Below are positions 21,301-32,669 of a DNA stretch of 64,000 bases, one piece after another. Position 1 is the stretch's first letter. Every line of letters starts with the position of its first letter. Source of the DNA: Aedes albopictus (taxonomy: Eukaryota; Arthropoda; Insecta; Diptera; Culicidae); the NCBI RefSeq assembly GCF_035046485.1, contig NC_085136.1, positions 161,569,963 to 161,633,962 on the forward strand, read 5' to 3'. The notes under the pieces were generated by a model, which was not told the origin of the DNA, ran no database searches, and worked only from the letters and a program-made list of their open reading frames with translations. A program made the translations under genes and the position numbers.

Positions 21301-24300
21301 CCCCCTATCCTATATATAATATAGGATGGACTTCTTCTTTGATTTGAATGTGATCTCAAAACAAATCAGGCCAAACATGTCTAAAGGGCCTATCTGCAGA
21401 AGAAAGGCTCTCTTTGGTTTCCCTCTCTTTCGTTAATATCTCAGCTGTTTATTTGTATTATGGTTGTCTCCTTGCATTGAACGATGGTCAAAACAGTCGT
21501 CTTTTGATATGTACTGCAAAAATAGTTGAAAAGTGTACCATTACATTGCAATAATTGTATTGTCTATCCGGTTGGAATCAAGACCGACATTCAAACAAAA
21601 ATTGCAATTTTCTTGGTCCACAAGTGTCGCAACTGTTTCGCATCTAGTGCGCTGTGTTGCTGACAACAACGGGAAGGATGCGCACTACTTTTGACATGAT
21701 TAAAAAAACGTCGCGAGTTGGGTCGCGTCGCGACTTGATTGTGCGAAGTCCGGTTTGGTGGCGGCCCGACAATAATAGAAAGTGAACAAAGAGAGCCTCT
21801 CAAATGCAGATAGGACCTATTGAAATGTTTGGCCTGATAATATGTCATTAGCAGTCACATGATTCGAATTTTATTCCACAGCAAACATCCGTTATGGATC
21901 GCCAACCTCCTGGGACGTTGGAACGAAGGAACAATCGTCCGATATTCGTTACTATACTGATTCCGAAGGCTCGTACGTTTCCGATGACGACTTCGACGTC
22001 GGCAGCGACAGAGACTTCGATCAAAACTACGGGCTGAAAATCGAGTTCAAATCGGACAATGTTGCAGAAGCTATCGAATCAGCGGATGACATCATCAAAC
22101 GACAAAAGCAACGCGACATTATCAACAGCACGAATATTAACGAACAGCTGTATCAAAATTCTAAGAACGTGAGTAGTGGGTTCGATTGCACCAAAAGAAA
22201 TGATCTGGAGGAAAACTTGAAAATGCACGAGGAGCAGTTTGAGCGATCGACAAATGAATTCAAGAAACGCATTAGGAGTTGCGGTACGTTAGTCAAATTT
22301 GACGAACCGTTGACTGTTGATAATACTTTACGGAAATCGAATGGTGCTAGAACGGAATGCGCAAATAATTCGAATATTTACGAGCTATTTCCCTACGCTC
22401 AAAAAGAAACTGTCGATCAGTACATTTTATCATCTGCCGATGGATCCACATACATGAATCTCGATGGATTGTATGAACTAAACAAACTGTATTTCCCGGA
22501 AACTTATACCGTACTAGGAACTGGTGATATATTCGATAGATTTAATGATGAAAACATGTTAACTATAGATGAACACGGCCGAAAAACAATTGTATTGGAT
22601 ATCAGAAATCCCTTCGCCGAAGGCGAAAACTCTCCCATTCCTGTCGATGACAGCGAAGAACAAACAATAGATCTTACATTATCAACCGTTAATCTCAAAA
22701 ACACAATCAACAACCCTGACGAATTCAGCTTTGACTATCAGCCAGACCTAAACAATCACCCTGGACCAAGCCCTAGTATTATCCTCCAAGCACTTACGAT
22801 GTCGAACGCGAACGATGGAATCAACCTGGAACGGCTGGAAACGATTGGTGATTCGTTCCTGAAGTATGCCATAACCACCTACCTCTACTGTACGTACGAG
22901 AATGTCCACGAGGGCAAACTGAGCCACCTGCGTTCGAAGCAAGTGTCGAATCTAAACCTCTACCGATTGGGCCGACGGAAAGTGCTCGGAGAAAGCATGA
23001 TAGCGACCAAGTTCGAGCCTCACGACAACTGGCTTCCGCCGTGCTATTACGTGCCGAAAGAGTTGGAACAGGCGCTCATCGACGCCAAGGTAAGTGATAT
23101 TTTTCCGGTGTGCCTTTTGTAGTTTGCTAGCCATTACATTGGAAACATTTGCACTAGATTCCCGCTTGCCATTGGAATTTGGCCGACCTGCCAGACATCA
23201 AGCAGCTTTCGAGCGAAGAAATTTGTAGGCTAGTTAAGGAGCGTGCGCTGGCTCTCGGGTTGTTGGATGATGTAAGTATTATTGAACGTTGAATTTGATG
23301 CACCGTTAGGTGGGGTATCTTTGATAGTATTTCAGTACGACCTAATTTATCATATTGAAAATGTTTAGGCATCGTCTAAACGAATTTCTATCACTGTATA
23401 ACACAAAGCATGTAACACGCATCATGAAAGTTATCCCATTTGATGGTACTTCATTGTTATGCCCCAGCTATCATAGACTTTTAAATGCTATCCAATTTGA
23501 TCTTCTTCTTAATTCTAAACATATGCAGTCTGACAATGAAGAGGGCGAAACAATGAAAGAGATACAGCAGCTGGAAACGAGAAACGACGAGTTTATCAAA
23601 AATTCCGACTACTTCGCTTGCTTCATCCCGTACAACCTGGTTACTCAACACAGCATCCCGGACAAATCGGTAGCCGATTGCGTTGAAGCGCTCATAGGGG
23701 CCTATTTGATCGAATGCGGACCTCGGGGTGCACTTCTACTGATGGCATGGCTGGGTATCAGAGTTTTGCCAGTATACGAAGTTCCTTACAATAAAAGCCT
23801 TCCGAAGGTTCCGGGTAGTTCGCAGTGCTACGAGAAAGATGGCATTATGATGCAATCCGTATACGGGTACTGGATACCGCCAAAATCTCCACTCTTGATG
23901 TATGCGCCGAATCCACACCAAACTCTGGAACATCTTTTAGATGGTTACAGTGCCTTCGAAGACTCGTTGGGTTATCGGTTTGAAGATCGCTCTTATCTGC
24001 TGCAAGCCATGACCCATGCATCTTACTGCCCGAATCGCTTAACAGATTGCTATCAACGCTTAGAGTTCCTCGGCGATGCCGTCCTGGACTATCTCATTAC
24101 AAGGCATCTCTACGAAGACCCAAGACAGCATTCTCCCGGAGCTTTGACGGATTTGCGATCAGCCCTAGTCAACAATACGATCTTTGCCTCACTGGCGGTG
24201 CGGCATGATTTCCACAAATATTTCAGGCACCTTTCACCCGGTCTCAATGATGTAATTGATCGGTTTGTGCGCATTCAGCAGGACAATGGACATATCATCA

Positions 24301-25571
24301 GCGAGGAAGTGAATACTTACTAGTGGAGTTGGTTTGAATTTAAAAGCCTTATCGATTGTTTTCCATTTTCAGTACTATCTAATATCCGAGGATGAATGCG
24401 ATGAAGCGGAAGATGTCGAAGTGCCCAAAGCCTTGGGTGATGTTTTCGAATCCGTCGCGGGAGCTATCTTCCTGGATTCAAATATGTCGTTGGATGCAGT
24501 GTGGAAGGTAAGTTTTTTTTTTCTTTGAGCTATGGGGGGATAATCTGCTCAACAGACACCTGGACACCTGGAGGTTAGTTAGGTAGCGTGGGATTGGGGC
24601 CGCCTCCTTCAGGCAAAGGAGGTTCGAATCCAACCCAGTAGAACTTCGCCACAATATCAACTCTACCAGGTTGTGACCACCGTTGTGACCTACGTAGCCG
24701 ACTTAGAACCCCCGGAACACCTTTTGATTAGCGTCTGAACTAGCCACTCCTCGAGTCCTCGTGCCACCGCCTTTGTAGCTCCAAGATGATTTGGTGATAG
24801 TCGAAAAATCGCAATTCCAGCGAAGCATCCTCTAGAGAAGATTATCCAGGGTCATGTCCTCACCACATGTGGCATGACCACGCCTTGTACGACAACGCCT
24901 TTTCCTTAAACCGGATATTCTGGAGAACCCGCCAGACCTAAACGGTGCAGATACTGTCTAAAGTAACTATGGCCTAGAAGGATCTGAGTCAGCAGGAATG
25001 TCAGGCAGGCGTCTATTGACCTAACTATCAAAACTCGGAATCAACATATGGGGCTTATGGCTGCCATATGACCACCTTGCGCTCCTGCGTATGCCCCTTG
25101 CGCTGTCCATTTCAAACCATTCTAATAAATGTTATCCACAATATAAATAATTGTATTCAAATTAACCTATTTCTAAAAGTTAGTATGTTCTTCAAAATCT
25201 ATTTTACATGTTTTATTTTCAGGTATACCGAAGCATGATGGGACCGGAAATCGAACAGTTTAGTAATTCTGTACCGAAATCACCGATCCGAGAGCTCCTC
25301 GAGTTGGAGCCAGAAACTGCTAAGTTTGGGTAAGTAGCACATCCTACTTTAACCCCAAAGGGCAACTAACGAGTAAGTTTTGAATTCTTTCCTCCACAAC
25401 AGAAAACCGGAGAAGTTGGCTGACGGACGACGCGTTCGGGTGACGGTTGAGGTATTCGGAAAAGGAACATTCCGTGGCATTGGGCGCAATTATCGCATTG
25501 CAAAATGTACCGCGGCCAAATGTGCTCTCAGGCAGCTGAAGAAGATGGGTCTGATCAACAAAAGACGTTAA
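12357..25571 (+). CDS. Dcr-1: Dicer-1, C-terminal nine exons (5' exons outside window)
   Basis: Exons: 12357-12596, 13204-13946, 14130-14785, 21882-23089, 23158-23271, 23529-24308, 24373-24507, 25223-25329 and 25403-25571. All introns are GT-AG, and the phases join to a 1,383-residue frame. Domains in this fragment are the dimerisation fold DUF283 (1-80, [20 protein letters not shown]), then platform and PAZ (about 81-390; [29 protein letters not shown]). An acidic linker follows (about 470-610). RNase IIIa has [16 protein letters not shown] near 860 and [16 protein letters not shown] near 1030. RNase IIIb has [15 protein letters not shown] near 1160 and [16 protein letters not shown] near 1267. 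A dsRNA-binding domain ends the protein in [15 protein letters not shown]. Both RNase III sites keep their acidic residues. Insect Dicer-1 cuts pre-miRNA in the cytoplasm with Loquacious. The helicase half must lie upstream of the window. The donor after 24308 (GTGAAT) is weak, and reading through it meets a stop four codons later. Confidence 0.95.
12597..13203. other. Dicer-1 intron, no feature seen
   Basis: This 607-bp intron has a GTAAGT donor and a TTTCCCTTAG acceptor. No repeat ends or coding similarity were recognised. Confidence 0.7.
15003..15312 (+). pseudogene. RTE-like LINE fragment (endonuclease-RT linker) in Dicer-1 intron
   Basis: The plus strand reads [19 protein letters not shown] followed by [13 protein letters not shown], then after a frameshift YEEMEL. 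This is the basic linker found between endonuclease and RT in the LINE family seen at 6.2-8.4 kb. It is short and truncated at both ends. Confidence 0.6.
15320..16450 (-). pseudogene. LINE ORF1 (gag-like) remnant in Dicer-1 intron
   Basis: Minus-strand pieces read in order from high to low coordinate: [19 protein letters not shown], then [37 protein letters not shown], and finally [15 protein letters not shown], the start of a zinc knuckle. This is the C-terminal half of the first protein of an R1/LOA-type LINE. Several frameshifts separate the blocks, and no ORF2 of the same copy is seen nearby. Confidence 0.65.
16729..16753 (+). mobile_element. 25-bp terminal stub of a CACAGACAAACAGACATA-family MITE
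   Basis: TATGTCTGTTTGTCTGCG, the right terminal repeat with one change, is preceded by GTGGTGA. The stub is flanked by the 7-bp repeat AACGTAC at 16722-16728 and 16754-16760. The duplication shows that a complete element once sat here. All but one end has been lost, as expected of imprecise excision or internal deletion. Confidence 0.75.
17216..17530 (-). pseudogene. RTE-like LINE fragment (RT N-terminus) in Dicer-1 intron
   Basis: The minus strand reads [20 protein letters not shown], then [13 protein letters not shown] and [14 protein letters not shown]. This is the region just before the RT fingers of the family at 6.2-8.4 kb. Its upstream edge contains a 23-bp inverted repeat (17469-17541) that abuts the next element. 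Confidence 0.7.
17540..18684. mobile_element. 1,145-bp TA-target element with GGGGCAAGATGGGTCA repeats
   Basis: The ends are TGGTATGTGGGGGCAAGATG and, on the other strand, TGGTAAGTGGGGGCAGGATG. TA lies on each side at 17538-17539 and 18685-18686. The motif GGGGCAAGATGGGTCA recurs inside at about 17567, 18125 and 18491 and inverted at about 18462. The body is AT-rich and non-coding. TA duplication suggests a Tc1/mariner-type non-autonomous element. Confidence 0.8.
18687..19119. other. Dicer-1 intron sequence, no clear feature
   Basis: A short run of repeated GCGCGT/GCGCAAG motifs (18905-18945) and AT-rich sequence are present. No coding similarity or element ends were identified. Confidence 0.5.
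19128..19333. mobile_element. 206-bp hAT-like MITE with homopolymer C tract
   Basis: The ends are CATACGCGCCAACTTGTGAC and its reverse complement, and the inverted repeat continues for about 35 bp. CCACCGAC is duplicated at 19120-19127 and 19334-19341. The right arm contains about 20 consecutive C, where copy number is probably unstable. Confidence 0.88.
19839..21305. mobile_element. TA-target element with swapped terminal sub-repeats
   Basis: Both ends carry two sub-repeats, GGGGCGAAATGGACACCC and GGGGCATAATG(A/G)ACACCC, but in opposite order on the two sides. TA borders both ends (19837-19838, 21306-21307). The 8-bp-target hairpin element 20240-21047 is nested inside. No protein is encoded. 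Confidence 0.7.
20240..21047. mobile_element. 808-bp foldback element with long inverted arms in Dicer-1 intron
   Basis: The ends are TAGTATGGGACA and TGTCCCATACTA, with GTGGACAC duplicated at 20232-20239 and 21048-21055. The arms (about 20240-20600 and 20690-21047) are inverted copies over more than 350 bp with modest divergence. They surround a short core rich in CAGCAG-like triplets. Transcribed as part of the Dicer-1 pre-mRNA it would form a long double-stranded hairpin. Confidence 0.85.
21365..21838. mobile_element. 474-bp inverted-repeat element just upstream of a Dicer-1 exon
   Basis: The left end ATCAGGCCAAACATGTC matches the right end ATGTTTGGCCTGAT inverted. The similarity extends about 55 bp (GGCCTATCTGCA, AGGCTCTCTTTG). 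The right end lies 43 bp from the exon at 21882, so it sits next to the branch-point region. The target duplication is unclear. Confidence 0.65.
24508..25222. other. Dicer-1 intron with a possible SINE remnant
   Basis: This is a 715-bp intron. GTTCGAATC at 24622-24630 matches the pol III B-box consensus and sits in a tRNA-like hairpin context (GCCTCCTTCAGGCAAAGGAG). A convincing A box is missing, so a decayed tRNA-derived SINE is only a suggestion. Confidence 0.35.
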
Positions 25572-25777
25572 ACTATCATCGGTGCAGGTACCTAGAAAAA
25601 AGTGGAAACATACAGTCCTAGATTAAGTCGGTCATCTTCTTGGCTTTACAAAACAAGGCAGAAAATTGTCTGAATGGTTTGTAAATTCTAGTTCCTACTA
25701 TAATCTGATTTTTGCTTCAAATTGAAGTCGATTCACAGCATGTTTATGTTAGTTTCTTCTAGTCATTTCAATACACA

Positions 25778-25783
25778 ATAAAG
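25778..25783 (+). terminator. Polyadenylation signal of Dicer-1
   Basis: AATAAA lies about 207 bases after the Dicer-1 stop, in plain non-coding sequence. It is the first such signal downstream and sits well before the hairpin element at 25928. Confidence 0.6.
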
Positions 25784-25927
25784 ATTGTCATTTTTCGAAT
25801 CAAATTTCATCAAAACAACCGTGCATATGTTTTTTCATAACACAAATATCTTGCTGTTATAAAGCTTAAGCAGTAGATTTTCGATAACTGCAACAGTGCA
25901 ACATGTATACGTTTCACTAGGACAGAT

Positions 25928-26266
25928 CGGTGAAGTACTAGATTTGTAGTAATGAGCTGAATTTTAGTATGGTGAGAAGGTCAATTCTCCGTTTCTGCAA
26001 TGAAATGGTGCAAAAAGCGTGGGTATCATACTTGCCTAATTTGATGCTGTTTGAGCAAAACTTTGGGCAACAGTGTTGTTGTTTTCTCCATTTCTTGCAA
26101 CATAAACAACAAGGGTAGTTATCCAAAGTTTTGCTCAAACAGCATAAAATCAGGCAAGGAATCATAATACCCACGCTTTTTGCACCATTTCATTGCAGAA
26201 ACGGAGAATTGACCTTCTCACCATACTAAAATTCAACTCATTACTACAAATCTAGTACTACACCGA
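25928..26266. mobile_element. Foldback element with ~140-bp arms downstream of Dicer-1
   Basis: The left arm 25928-26070 and right arm 26117-26266 are nearly perfect inverted copies. Matching blocks include GGTGCAAAAAGCGTGGGTAT and GTTTGAGCAAAACTTTGG. They enclose a spacer of about 45 bp. No clear target duplication was found. Confidence 0.8.
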
Positions 26267-27545
26267 ACGTGCCCCCTTGGAACCACATTGGATAACTACA
26301 CATATTGCTATAGTACCCTTATTGCCTCTCTCGTACATCAAAGTGCACTGAAAGGCTATACTGCCCACTAGAATATTTGTGTGTGAACAACCCTGTTCCG
26401 TTTCAGAAGCTCAAACCGAAATAGGGGTAAGCGGGGAATAATGAGCAGCCTAAGCATTTTGCTACCAAATCCAGTAAATTTTGTGTAGTTTTATTTTGCC
26501 CTACCCTACTATCGACTTCTTGAACTATATTTTTTCAACAAAATTATAATACAAATTTAAAAAAAATCAAATGCATTTTATTTATTTTTCAAAGCAAACG
26601 GCTTTTTTTTACTAATGTTTCGTCATCAATTCATTGGATTTAAGATAATTAAACTATAATCAAGGACCTTGTTTTGAAAATCGGATACACTTGTTCATTA
26701 TGCCTCGCCAACCCCTGAATATTTTTCAAAAGAAATTAAAAACTTATTCAGGATTCACATTCTGAATCTAATCCCGCTCATATGGCAAACACTGTTATAT
26801 AGTTTGCCATGCCCTTACAGCATCAGCAGCGGTTCTAGAAATGTCAAGTTAATTTTGTTTACCAAAACAAAAGGTCTTCTACAAGATGTGCACATAAAAA
26901 TAGTAAATTTTCGCAATTAAAGTTATTAAAATAATTAAACAAGAAAAGTGACTACAGCGCCATTGGAGTTCTAGTGTATTTCTATTTGTCACATCAAAGG
27001 GGGAAAGCTTTGATTCGACAAACAGTTTACCCTACACTGCCTTGTGTATTGTCATTTGGAAACTCTATTTTTGTTTTGATTTTCGAATTTGTTATTAAGC
27101 CAGAAATCGAACAAAGTGTCGAATGAACGGGTTGCGTATGAGCGGGGTAAGACGGTAGCAGCAAAAAATATTTTAGGAAGAAAAAATACACAATTTTTCA
27201 AAGTGGTTAAGTAAGACGAACCCGAAATTTAATAAAATTTTCAATGGTGAACTGCACATTTTGTTACAGTTATCCAACTTACGATTAAAAAGCATTGCAA
27301 TTGAATATGTTGTAGTTATTGAACGCTTGCTGTAAAAACAGAAAGAGCCCCAAGGCATCAAAAGCTGAACATAATTTTAATTGAAAGTAATATCTATCAA
27401 ATAAATCAATTGAAGATAGAAACATGCACACTACTTGTTTAAGCACGACCAAGATCATATGGTGACCGCTCGAAATCTCTTCTTGTCTTTAGGGGGTAGA
27501 GATAAACAATTGTATACACAACATCACAATTAGGATAACACACAA
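26267..27545. other. AT-rich intergenic DNA, no gene seen
   Basis: A GGGG-rich motif (GGGGTAAGCGGGGAATAATG) near 26426 resembles the ends of TA-target elements, and GAGCGGGGTAAGACGG near 27140 may be related. I could not pair them as an element. No coding similarity is visible. Confidence 0.4.
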
Positions 27546-27549
27546 TCAA

Positions 27550-27733
27550 TAAAATAGTACGCCGCAATGTGCTCCAGGCTCTTTTATGCCAACCGGATCA
27601 GTAGTGAACACAAACATTGCAATGTTATAATCAGGCATTCTTGCAATATGCCCTGCCTGCCGTATCCTTCCGATTTTGGCCTCCATCTGGATACTGGGTG
27701 TGCCGTAGAGTGCAGAGAGCTCGTGGTTCATCT
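27550..27733 (-). pseudogene. RTE-like LINE fragment (C-terminal ORF2)
   Basis: The minus strand reads MNHELSALYGTPSI, KIGRIRQAGHIARM and FTTDPVGIKEPGA. This aligns by eye with MNHELHQLLRKPTIVHTAKI and following residues in the copy at 42.6-43.9 kb. Confidence 0.75.
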
Positions 27734-27905
27734 TTCCGGATTTATTGAAAATCGTATCCCGGCTCAGATCACCTCACATCCGTCCGTCAAGCGGCTCCCG
27801 TTCTTATCTCTGAATATTTCGGTACTAGGAATATTTTGCGGCCGTTCATGAACCACTAAGGCTTTTAGGGATGAGAGGGGGGTCAAGTGCCCCACACAAT
27901 GCATA

Positions 27906-27976
27906 CGTTTGCGTGTGCGTGACAGTAGTTTGACACATTTCCCATGGGAAAACTGTCAAAAAAACGCAAACCTCGA
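27906..27976. repeat. Palindrome centred on CCCATGGG
   Basis: An imperfect inverted repeat of about 30 bp per arm (GTTTGCG, TGACAG, TTTGACA and their complements) has its centre at TTTCCCATGGGAAA. It may be the remains of a short MITE. Confidence 0.55.
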
Positions 27977-28263
27977 CGGAACGGACGCTATGTGCTCCAG
28001 GCTTCAGGCCAAAGTCTACGCTCCACCAAGGATGGGAAAAAATCATTTATTTATTGCGTATGCCTCACTCACATCCACGCACAATCTGATGCGAGTGTGC
28101 TTCTCCCCCAGCCAAGCAAAATATTTCCACTTTCATTGCCCATTCTTTATTCTTCTTCTTCTTCTTCTTTCTGTTCGTAGTGGCTCGCGAGCTCCACTGA
28201 TGGTAGGGCTAGTTGCCGTTACTATATGCCCTGTGGTTCTGCACCGAAGGTTTCACCTCGGTA

Positions 28264-29124
28264 TCAAATGTCGAGTTTTGCTTGTTGTACGAAATCACAG
28301 ATTTCTTTCAGGGTGATGATGTTTTTCTCAACTAGTATATCAGCCAAGTTACCAACTTGTTGGGAAAACTTGTATTTCTCTCTGATTGCTCTGAACTTGG
28401 AACATCTCAGAATCAGATGTTCTGCATTTTCCGGTTCATTGCATTCGTCGCAGTTGGGGTTGTCGGCTAGCTTCATCTTGGCCAGCCAATATCTTGACCA
28501 GTCATGTCCAGCCATCAGTCGGTTCAATAGCCTAATCTGTTTGCTTGTCAGATCCAGTCCTATGAACCACGGTTGTTCCGAAAAAGTGTCCTGTATTTTG
28601 TAGAACTTTTGTCCTTTCTCCTTTGCGTATTCTCTGTACCACTCGTTAGTTTTGTAGTGTTTCTTCCTTTTAAGTATCCAATACACGTCCTTGTACGATA
28701 TTGGGTTGTCCACTGCAAGGCTTTCGTCTCGGGTACCTAATTTGGCCAGCTCGTCCGCAATGTCATTTCCGTTTATATTCACGTGGCTAGGTATCCATTG
28801 GATTGATACCTTCCAGTGCGCTGCTATTGTCAAGATGTCGTGTAGTATTTCTTCTCTGGTTGACGATTTTCTGGCCGTTTCTAATATTTCGCAGGCTGAT
28901 TTCGAATCTGTGTAGATGACTTGGTTTTCCAGGCATTCTAGTTGGATTATCTTCATAGCAGCATGTATAGCTATTATTTCAGCTCCGGTGATACTAACTT
29001 CGTGACTTAGCCTCAGAGACGTTCTCTTTCGAATGCACTCCACGTATATACCTACGCCGCAGGATCCGTTTTCCTTCGAAGCGTCGGTAAAAACACGTCC
29101 TCTATTTTTATACGCTCCGTGCAT
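28264..29124 (-). pseudogene. I-type LINE RNase H domain
   Basis: This 286-codon frame contains VFTDASKENGSCG, EIIAIHAAM, VIYTDSKSACEI, then WIPSHVNINGNDIADELAKL. These carry the D-E-D-D residues of an RNase HI fold. After it comes a Cys/His motif, CDECNEPENAEHLILRC, typical of I and Jockey ORF2 C-termini. The frame is open to its stop, but the preceding 220 bp (29125-29343) contain stops, so it is detached from the RT. Confidence 0.85.
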
Positions 29125-29343
29125 GGCGTACAGTCATAGACTAATTTCAAGACCTCGATGTACCAAAGAAAACGATCAAATTTTCGGAGACCAGTCCGGT
29201 ACCCAATAAATATTCATAACCGTGTATTTTTTTCCGTGTAAATTGCCTTTTGTGCAAATTTTATTTAGCGTGTTACACTGATCTGACAGCTCTGACAGTA
29301 AGGGACTAAACATAAATTACGTAAAGTGAGTACCAAGGATTGT

Positions 29344-30835
29344 TCACAATCTGCGAACTTGACTGCGGAAAAAATTGCGACCATGACGCCGCTGGTACAG
29401 TGCCAGCTGTTTCAGTTGTACGGGGTTCGTGCTCTTTTTCGTTGTTGTCAGGCCGTCAAGAGAGTCTTTTATGCTAACTTGCACGTTAAGACTGCAATTC
29501 TTGAAGATGGGCATAACGCAATCAAAAAGTTGAAAATGTTTAAAATATATCAACTCCATGTACGTTAGCTGCGATTCTTCTACATCGTTGCTAATGTTCG
29601 TCTCAACCAGCTGTCGTCCAACTACAGTTTGCTGTGCTATGTTTCGGGCTATTTCTGTACCCGTTATGTATTCTTGTCTTATAGCGGGCGGTTCTAAGCC
29701 AGCGATTGCTACAAGAGTATTCAGCGGCGTGGTTTTGGTACAACCAGTCGCTTTTCGCAAACTGTGGTTGTTCAGGACTTCCAATTTGTGCTTGTTTGTT
29801 GCTGCTGCATTATAGTAGACCGTAGATCCATACTCCAATGTACTTCTAATCAGAGCTTTGTGTACATTGATCAAGGTTTGTGGATGTCCTCCCTGTTTAG
29901 TTCCACTTATGACCTTGAGCATATTCAAACGTTCGTTGGTCCTGATTTTCAGATCCTTGATGTGACTGCTGAAGGAAAGCGACCGGTCCAGCGTAACACC
30001 CAAATATCTATGGGTGTCTACTGTTTCGATAAGAGCACCGTTTACTTGGTAGTTCAACTTTTTTCCTCCCAGTTGGAACAGCAAAGTTTTGGTCTTGTTA
30101 GGGTTCAGCTTCAGTTCCAATTGTTGACATTTTTCCTCGAACTCTACAGATTTCCGTTCTCTTTGAGTCCATCGATGGTCCTGGCTGATACAATGATGCC
30201 GAAATCATCAGCAAATTGTACAAGCTCCACTCCTTCAACCTCCACACTGTGTAGCGCCGTGGTGTAGAGGTTAAAAAGGGTGGGAGACAATACGTCTCCC
30301 TGCGGTAGTCCATTACTAACGATCCTGTGAATTTTCTTCCCGTTCGTCTCGAAGATAATCTTTCTATTTCTCAGGAAGGCCGTTATCCACGATATGACCT
30401 CCGGCTGTATTCGCTTTCCGTGCATGGTTTCTTCCAGTTTTGTCACGTTCACCGTGTTGAACGCATTGCTGAGGTCAACGAATATGATCGCTGTCTTCAG
30501 TCCTTCTCGCTTGTTTTGTTTGGTTTTGTTGACTACGTAGGATATGCAAGTGTTTGTTGACAGTCCTTTCCGAAATCCAAAGGACCTTTCTGGTAGCAGA
30601 TTTGATTCTTCCAAAGTATCCCTTAACACCACTTAACACGTCCAAGACTGCGGTGTTTATTACTTTGGTGCAAGTGGGAACCAAAGAAATTGTCCGTTTT
30701 CCCTCTAATTGAGTTTGGTCTTTCCCTGCTTTTGGTATTGCCACCACTTTAATGTTTTTCAGCTCACCGTCCGGGTAACCTCTTCTCCATTGGCTGTTCA
30801 AATCCTTTATAACCGTTTCTGTGACCCTAGGGCTC
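29344..30835 (-). pseudogene. I-type LINE reverse transcriptase, palm and thumb
   Basis: The pieces read VVAIPKAGKDQTQLEGKR, GFRKGLSTNTCISYVV, FVDLSNAFNTVN, NGLPQGDVLSPTLFNLY and the catalytic FADDFG. After a frameshift near 30130 they continue with LKLNPNKTKTLLF, TVDTHRYLGVTLD and LRKATGCTKTTPLNTLVAI. At least two frameshifts and one stop break the frame. The upstream part of the same domain is on the other side of the insert at 30840-32669. Confidence 0.85.
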
Positions 30836-30839
30836 AAGA

Positions 30840-32669
30840 TGTAACGTAGTTACAAAAGGTCAACAAAAATATAATTTTTATCCAAACCTAATCGCCAAGT
30901 AAGATATTTTTCAATTTCAAAACATGGGACCAGCGAGGGTTATCGATTACCTTTTAGTAACTCGAGAGCCCCTGGTGGTGGGATTTAGAACCACCAATTT
31001 AAACCTATCCTGCAGCAAACTTACTGGGAGGATCTCATCACTAAAACTAATGACGATTAGCCTCATCAGTTCATACGAGAACTGAAATGTTGTTTTTGCC
31101 AAAAAAATACAATAGATGACTATTGAAAAGAGGGCGTCGCGTAGGTCTAGCATTGTTAAGTCATCCGATGATCTAGCATTCTCAAATCGATCGGTGAGCA
31201 AGTTAGATGTGACCAAACAGTTAATAGAAAAAGTGTAATCTACTCCATAGTGATTGAAGATCAAACGAAAGATTGTGTAAGCAATTAGTGTAAACCTAAA
31301 AACAGAAATCAATTGAACATACACTATTATTGCAGTTTTTGAGAGAATAACGTGGAATTTTAAAAATCTGAAGTAGGCCCTGTTGCGAAAAGTTTTCAGT
31401 AAGACGTTGTGAGTAACTTAAAACAATATGTGAAGGAGTAGAAAATTATTGAATTCGTTCTTATTTTTCAACAATTCTCGCAGATAGAAAAACCTTTGAA
31501 ATAAGCGTAAAAACTGAAAAACTGTAGTATCGAATACTCCCACGAGGCACAGGTAATGAGTGATTATGAGGTTATTGTGACTGTGTGATTGTGTTAATGC
31601 GAACGTTTGTTATATTTTCTCCTTGAAGGACACTATTATCCTTCAAGCGAAGGTGCTAGTGTAGGGTGTAGGGGATAGCGACCAGCCACGCTGTCTCTAG
31701 GGACGAGTCAGAAGCTCGGCGACTTGTAGGCTCGCCTCGTCGTCCGCGCCAGTATTCGACCCTCGCGCACCCTGGGCCGAAGGAATCCACGTCTTCCGGA
31801 GGAATTCGGACGCTACTAACCGAATATCGCTCCATCGGTCTCGAAGGGAGATTCACCACCACGTGAGCGCATTGGCACCGCCCATCACCACCCCGCTTGT
31901 CGAACCCCATCGATCGGTGTTAGCAACACGAGAACGGCTCGTAGCCACGAGTGATAAGCACGGATGGTGGTGTGATAGCCCGTCATCGTAGTTCGACTGA
32001 CAGCATCCCCGGTCGAGCGATCGGACTGCTCGAATTACTTCGCTAGCCGAGAGCCGAACCCTCTCCGACCCGGTATCACGAGTGAGCAGAGAGACGGTAC
32101 CGCGCACGGTGTCACGTGTACGGATCGACCGGTAGTCCACCGGAGTGACGGCGACATCGCAAGGATACAACCAGGACCCTCACGGCTGCAAGCAGGTCAG
32201 ATCGTTTTGGTTTTTTTTTTGTATATGATAATCGTTCGCATTGAACACCCATAGACCCATTTTTGGTCGAAGAAGCGTGCACGCATTAGGGAATAAGAGA
32301 TAACTAGAGTGTAAGATTTTATTGCCCCCTACCTCATTATAAGATGTTTTCACCCTGAATAGATTTAGAACCGTTTTATGGCACATATTAGTAAATTAAT
32401 CGAATGAGGAGAGAAAACTTGATCATTGGTTCAGTTGGTTTTCGTCAGAGATTTGCCCCATCGTTCGTTGGTTCTGGGTAAACGATTTGAACAGTTAACT
32501 GTTGCACGGTAGGTTCGGGATTGATCTTAACTTGTGACAAGGACTCGCCTTGAGGAGTCTGGCCGGGATACTCAAGCTGATCCACATGCAAGCCGATTGG
32601 AAGTGCTTGCTTGGCGCTTAAGTGGATGCAGTTGATACCAATCTGACCTCGTAACACGAAACCGTTACA
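30840..32669. mobile_element. 1,830-bp LTR-like insertion (probable solo LTR) in the I-type LINE
   Basis: It begins TGTAAC and ends GTTACA. AAGA flanks it at 30836-30839 and 32670-32673. Deleting it with one AAGA rejoins the RT frame of the LINE without loss of a codon, so the borders are exact. A TG...CA terminus and a 4-bp duplication are what LTR retrotransposons leave. The inside has no gag-pol. It contains a GC-rich block (31656-32170) and AT-rich flanks. A solo LTR or a very short non-autonomous LTR element both fit. Confidence 0.75.

Noticed and set aside
31656..32170. GC-rich block as a coding exon or CpG island
   Set aside because: Frames on both strands are interrupted or without family resemblance, and the block lies inside a precisely bounded LTR-like insert.
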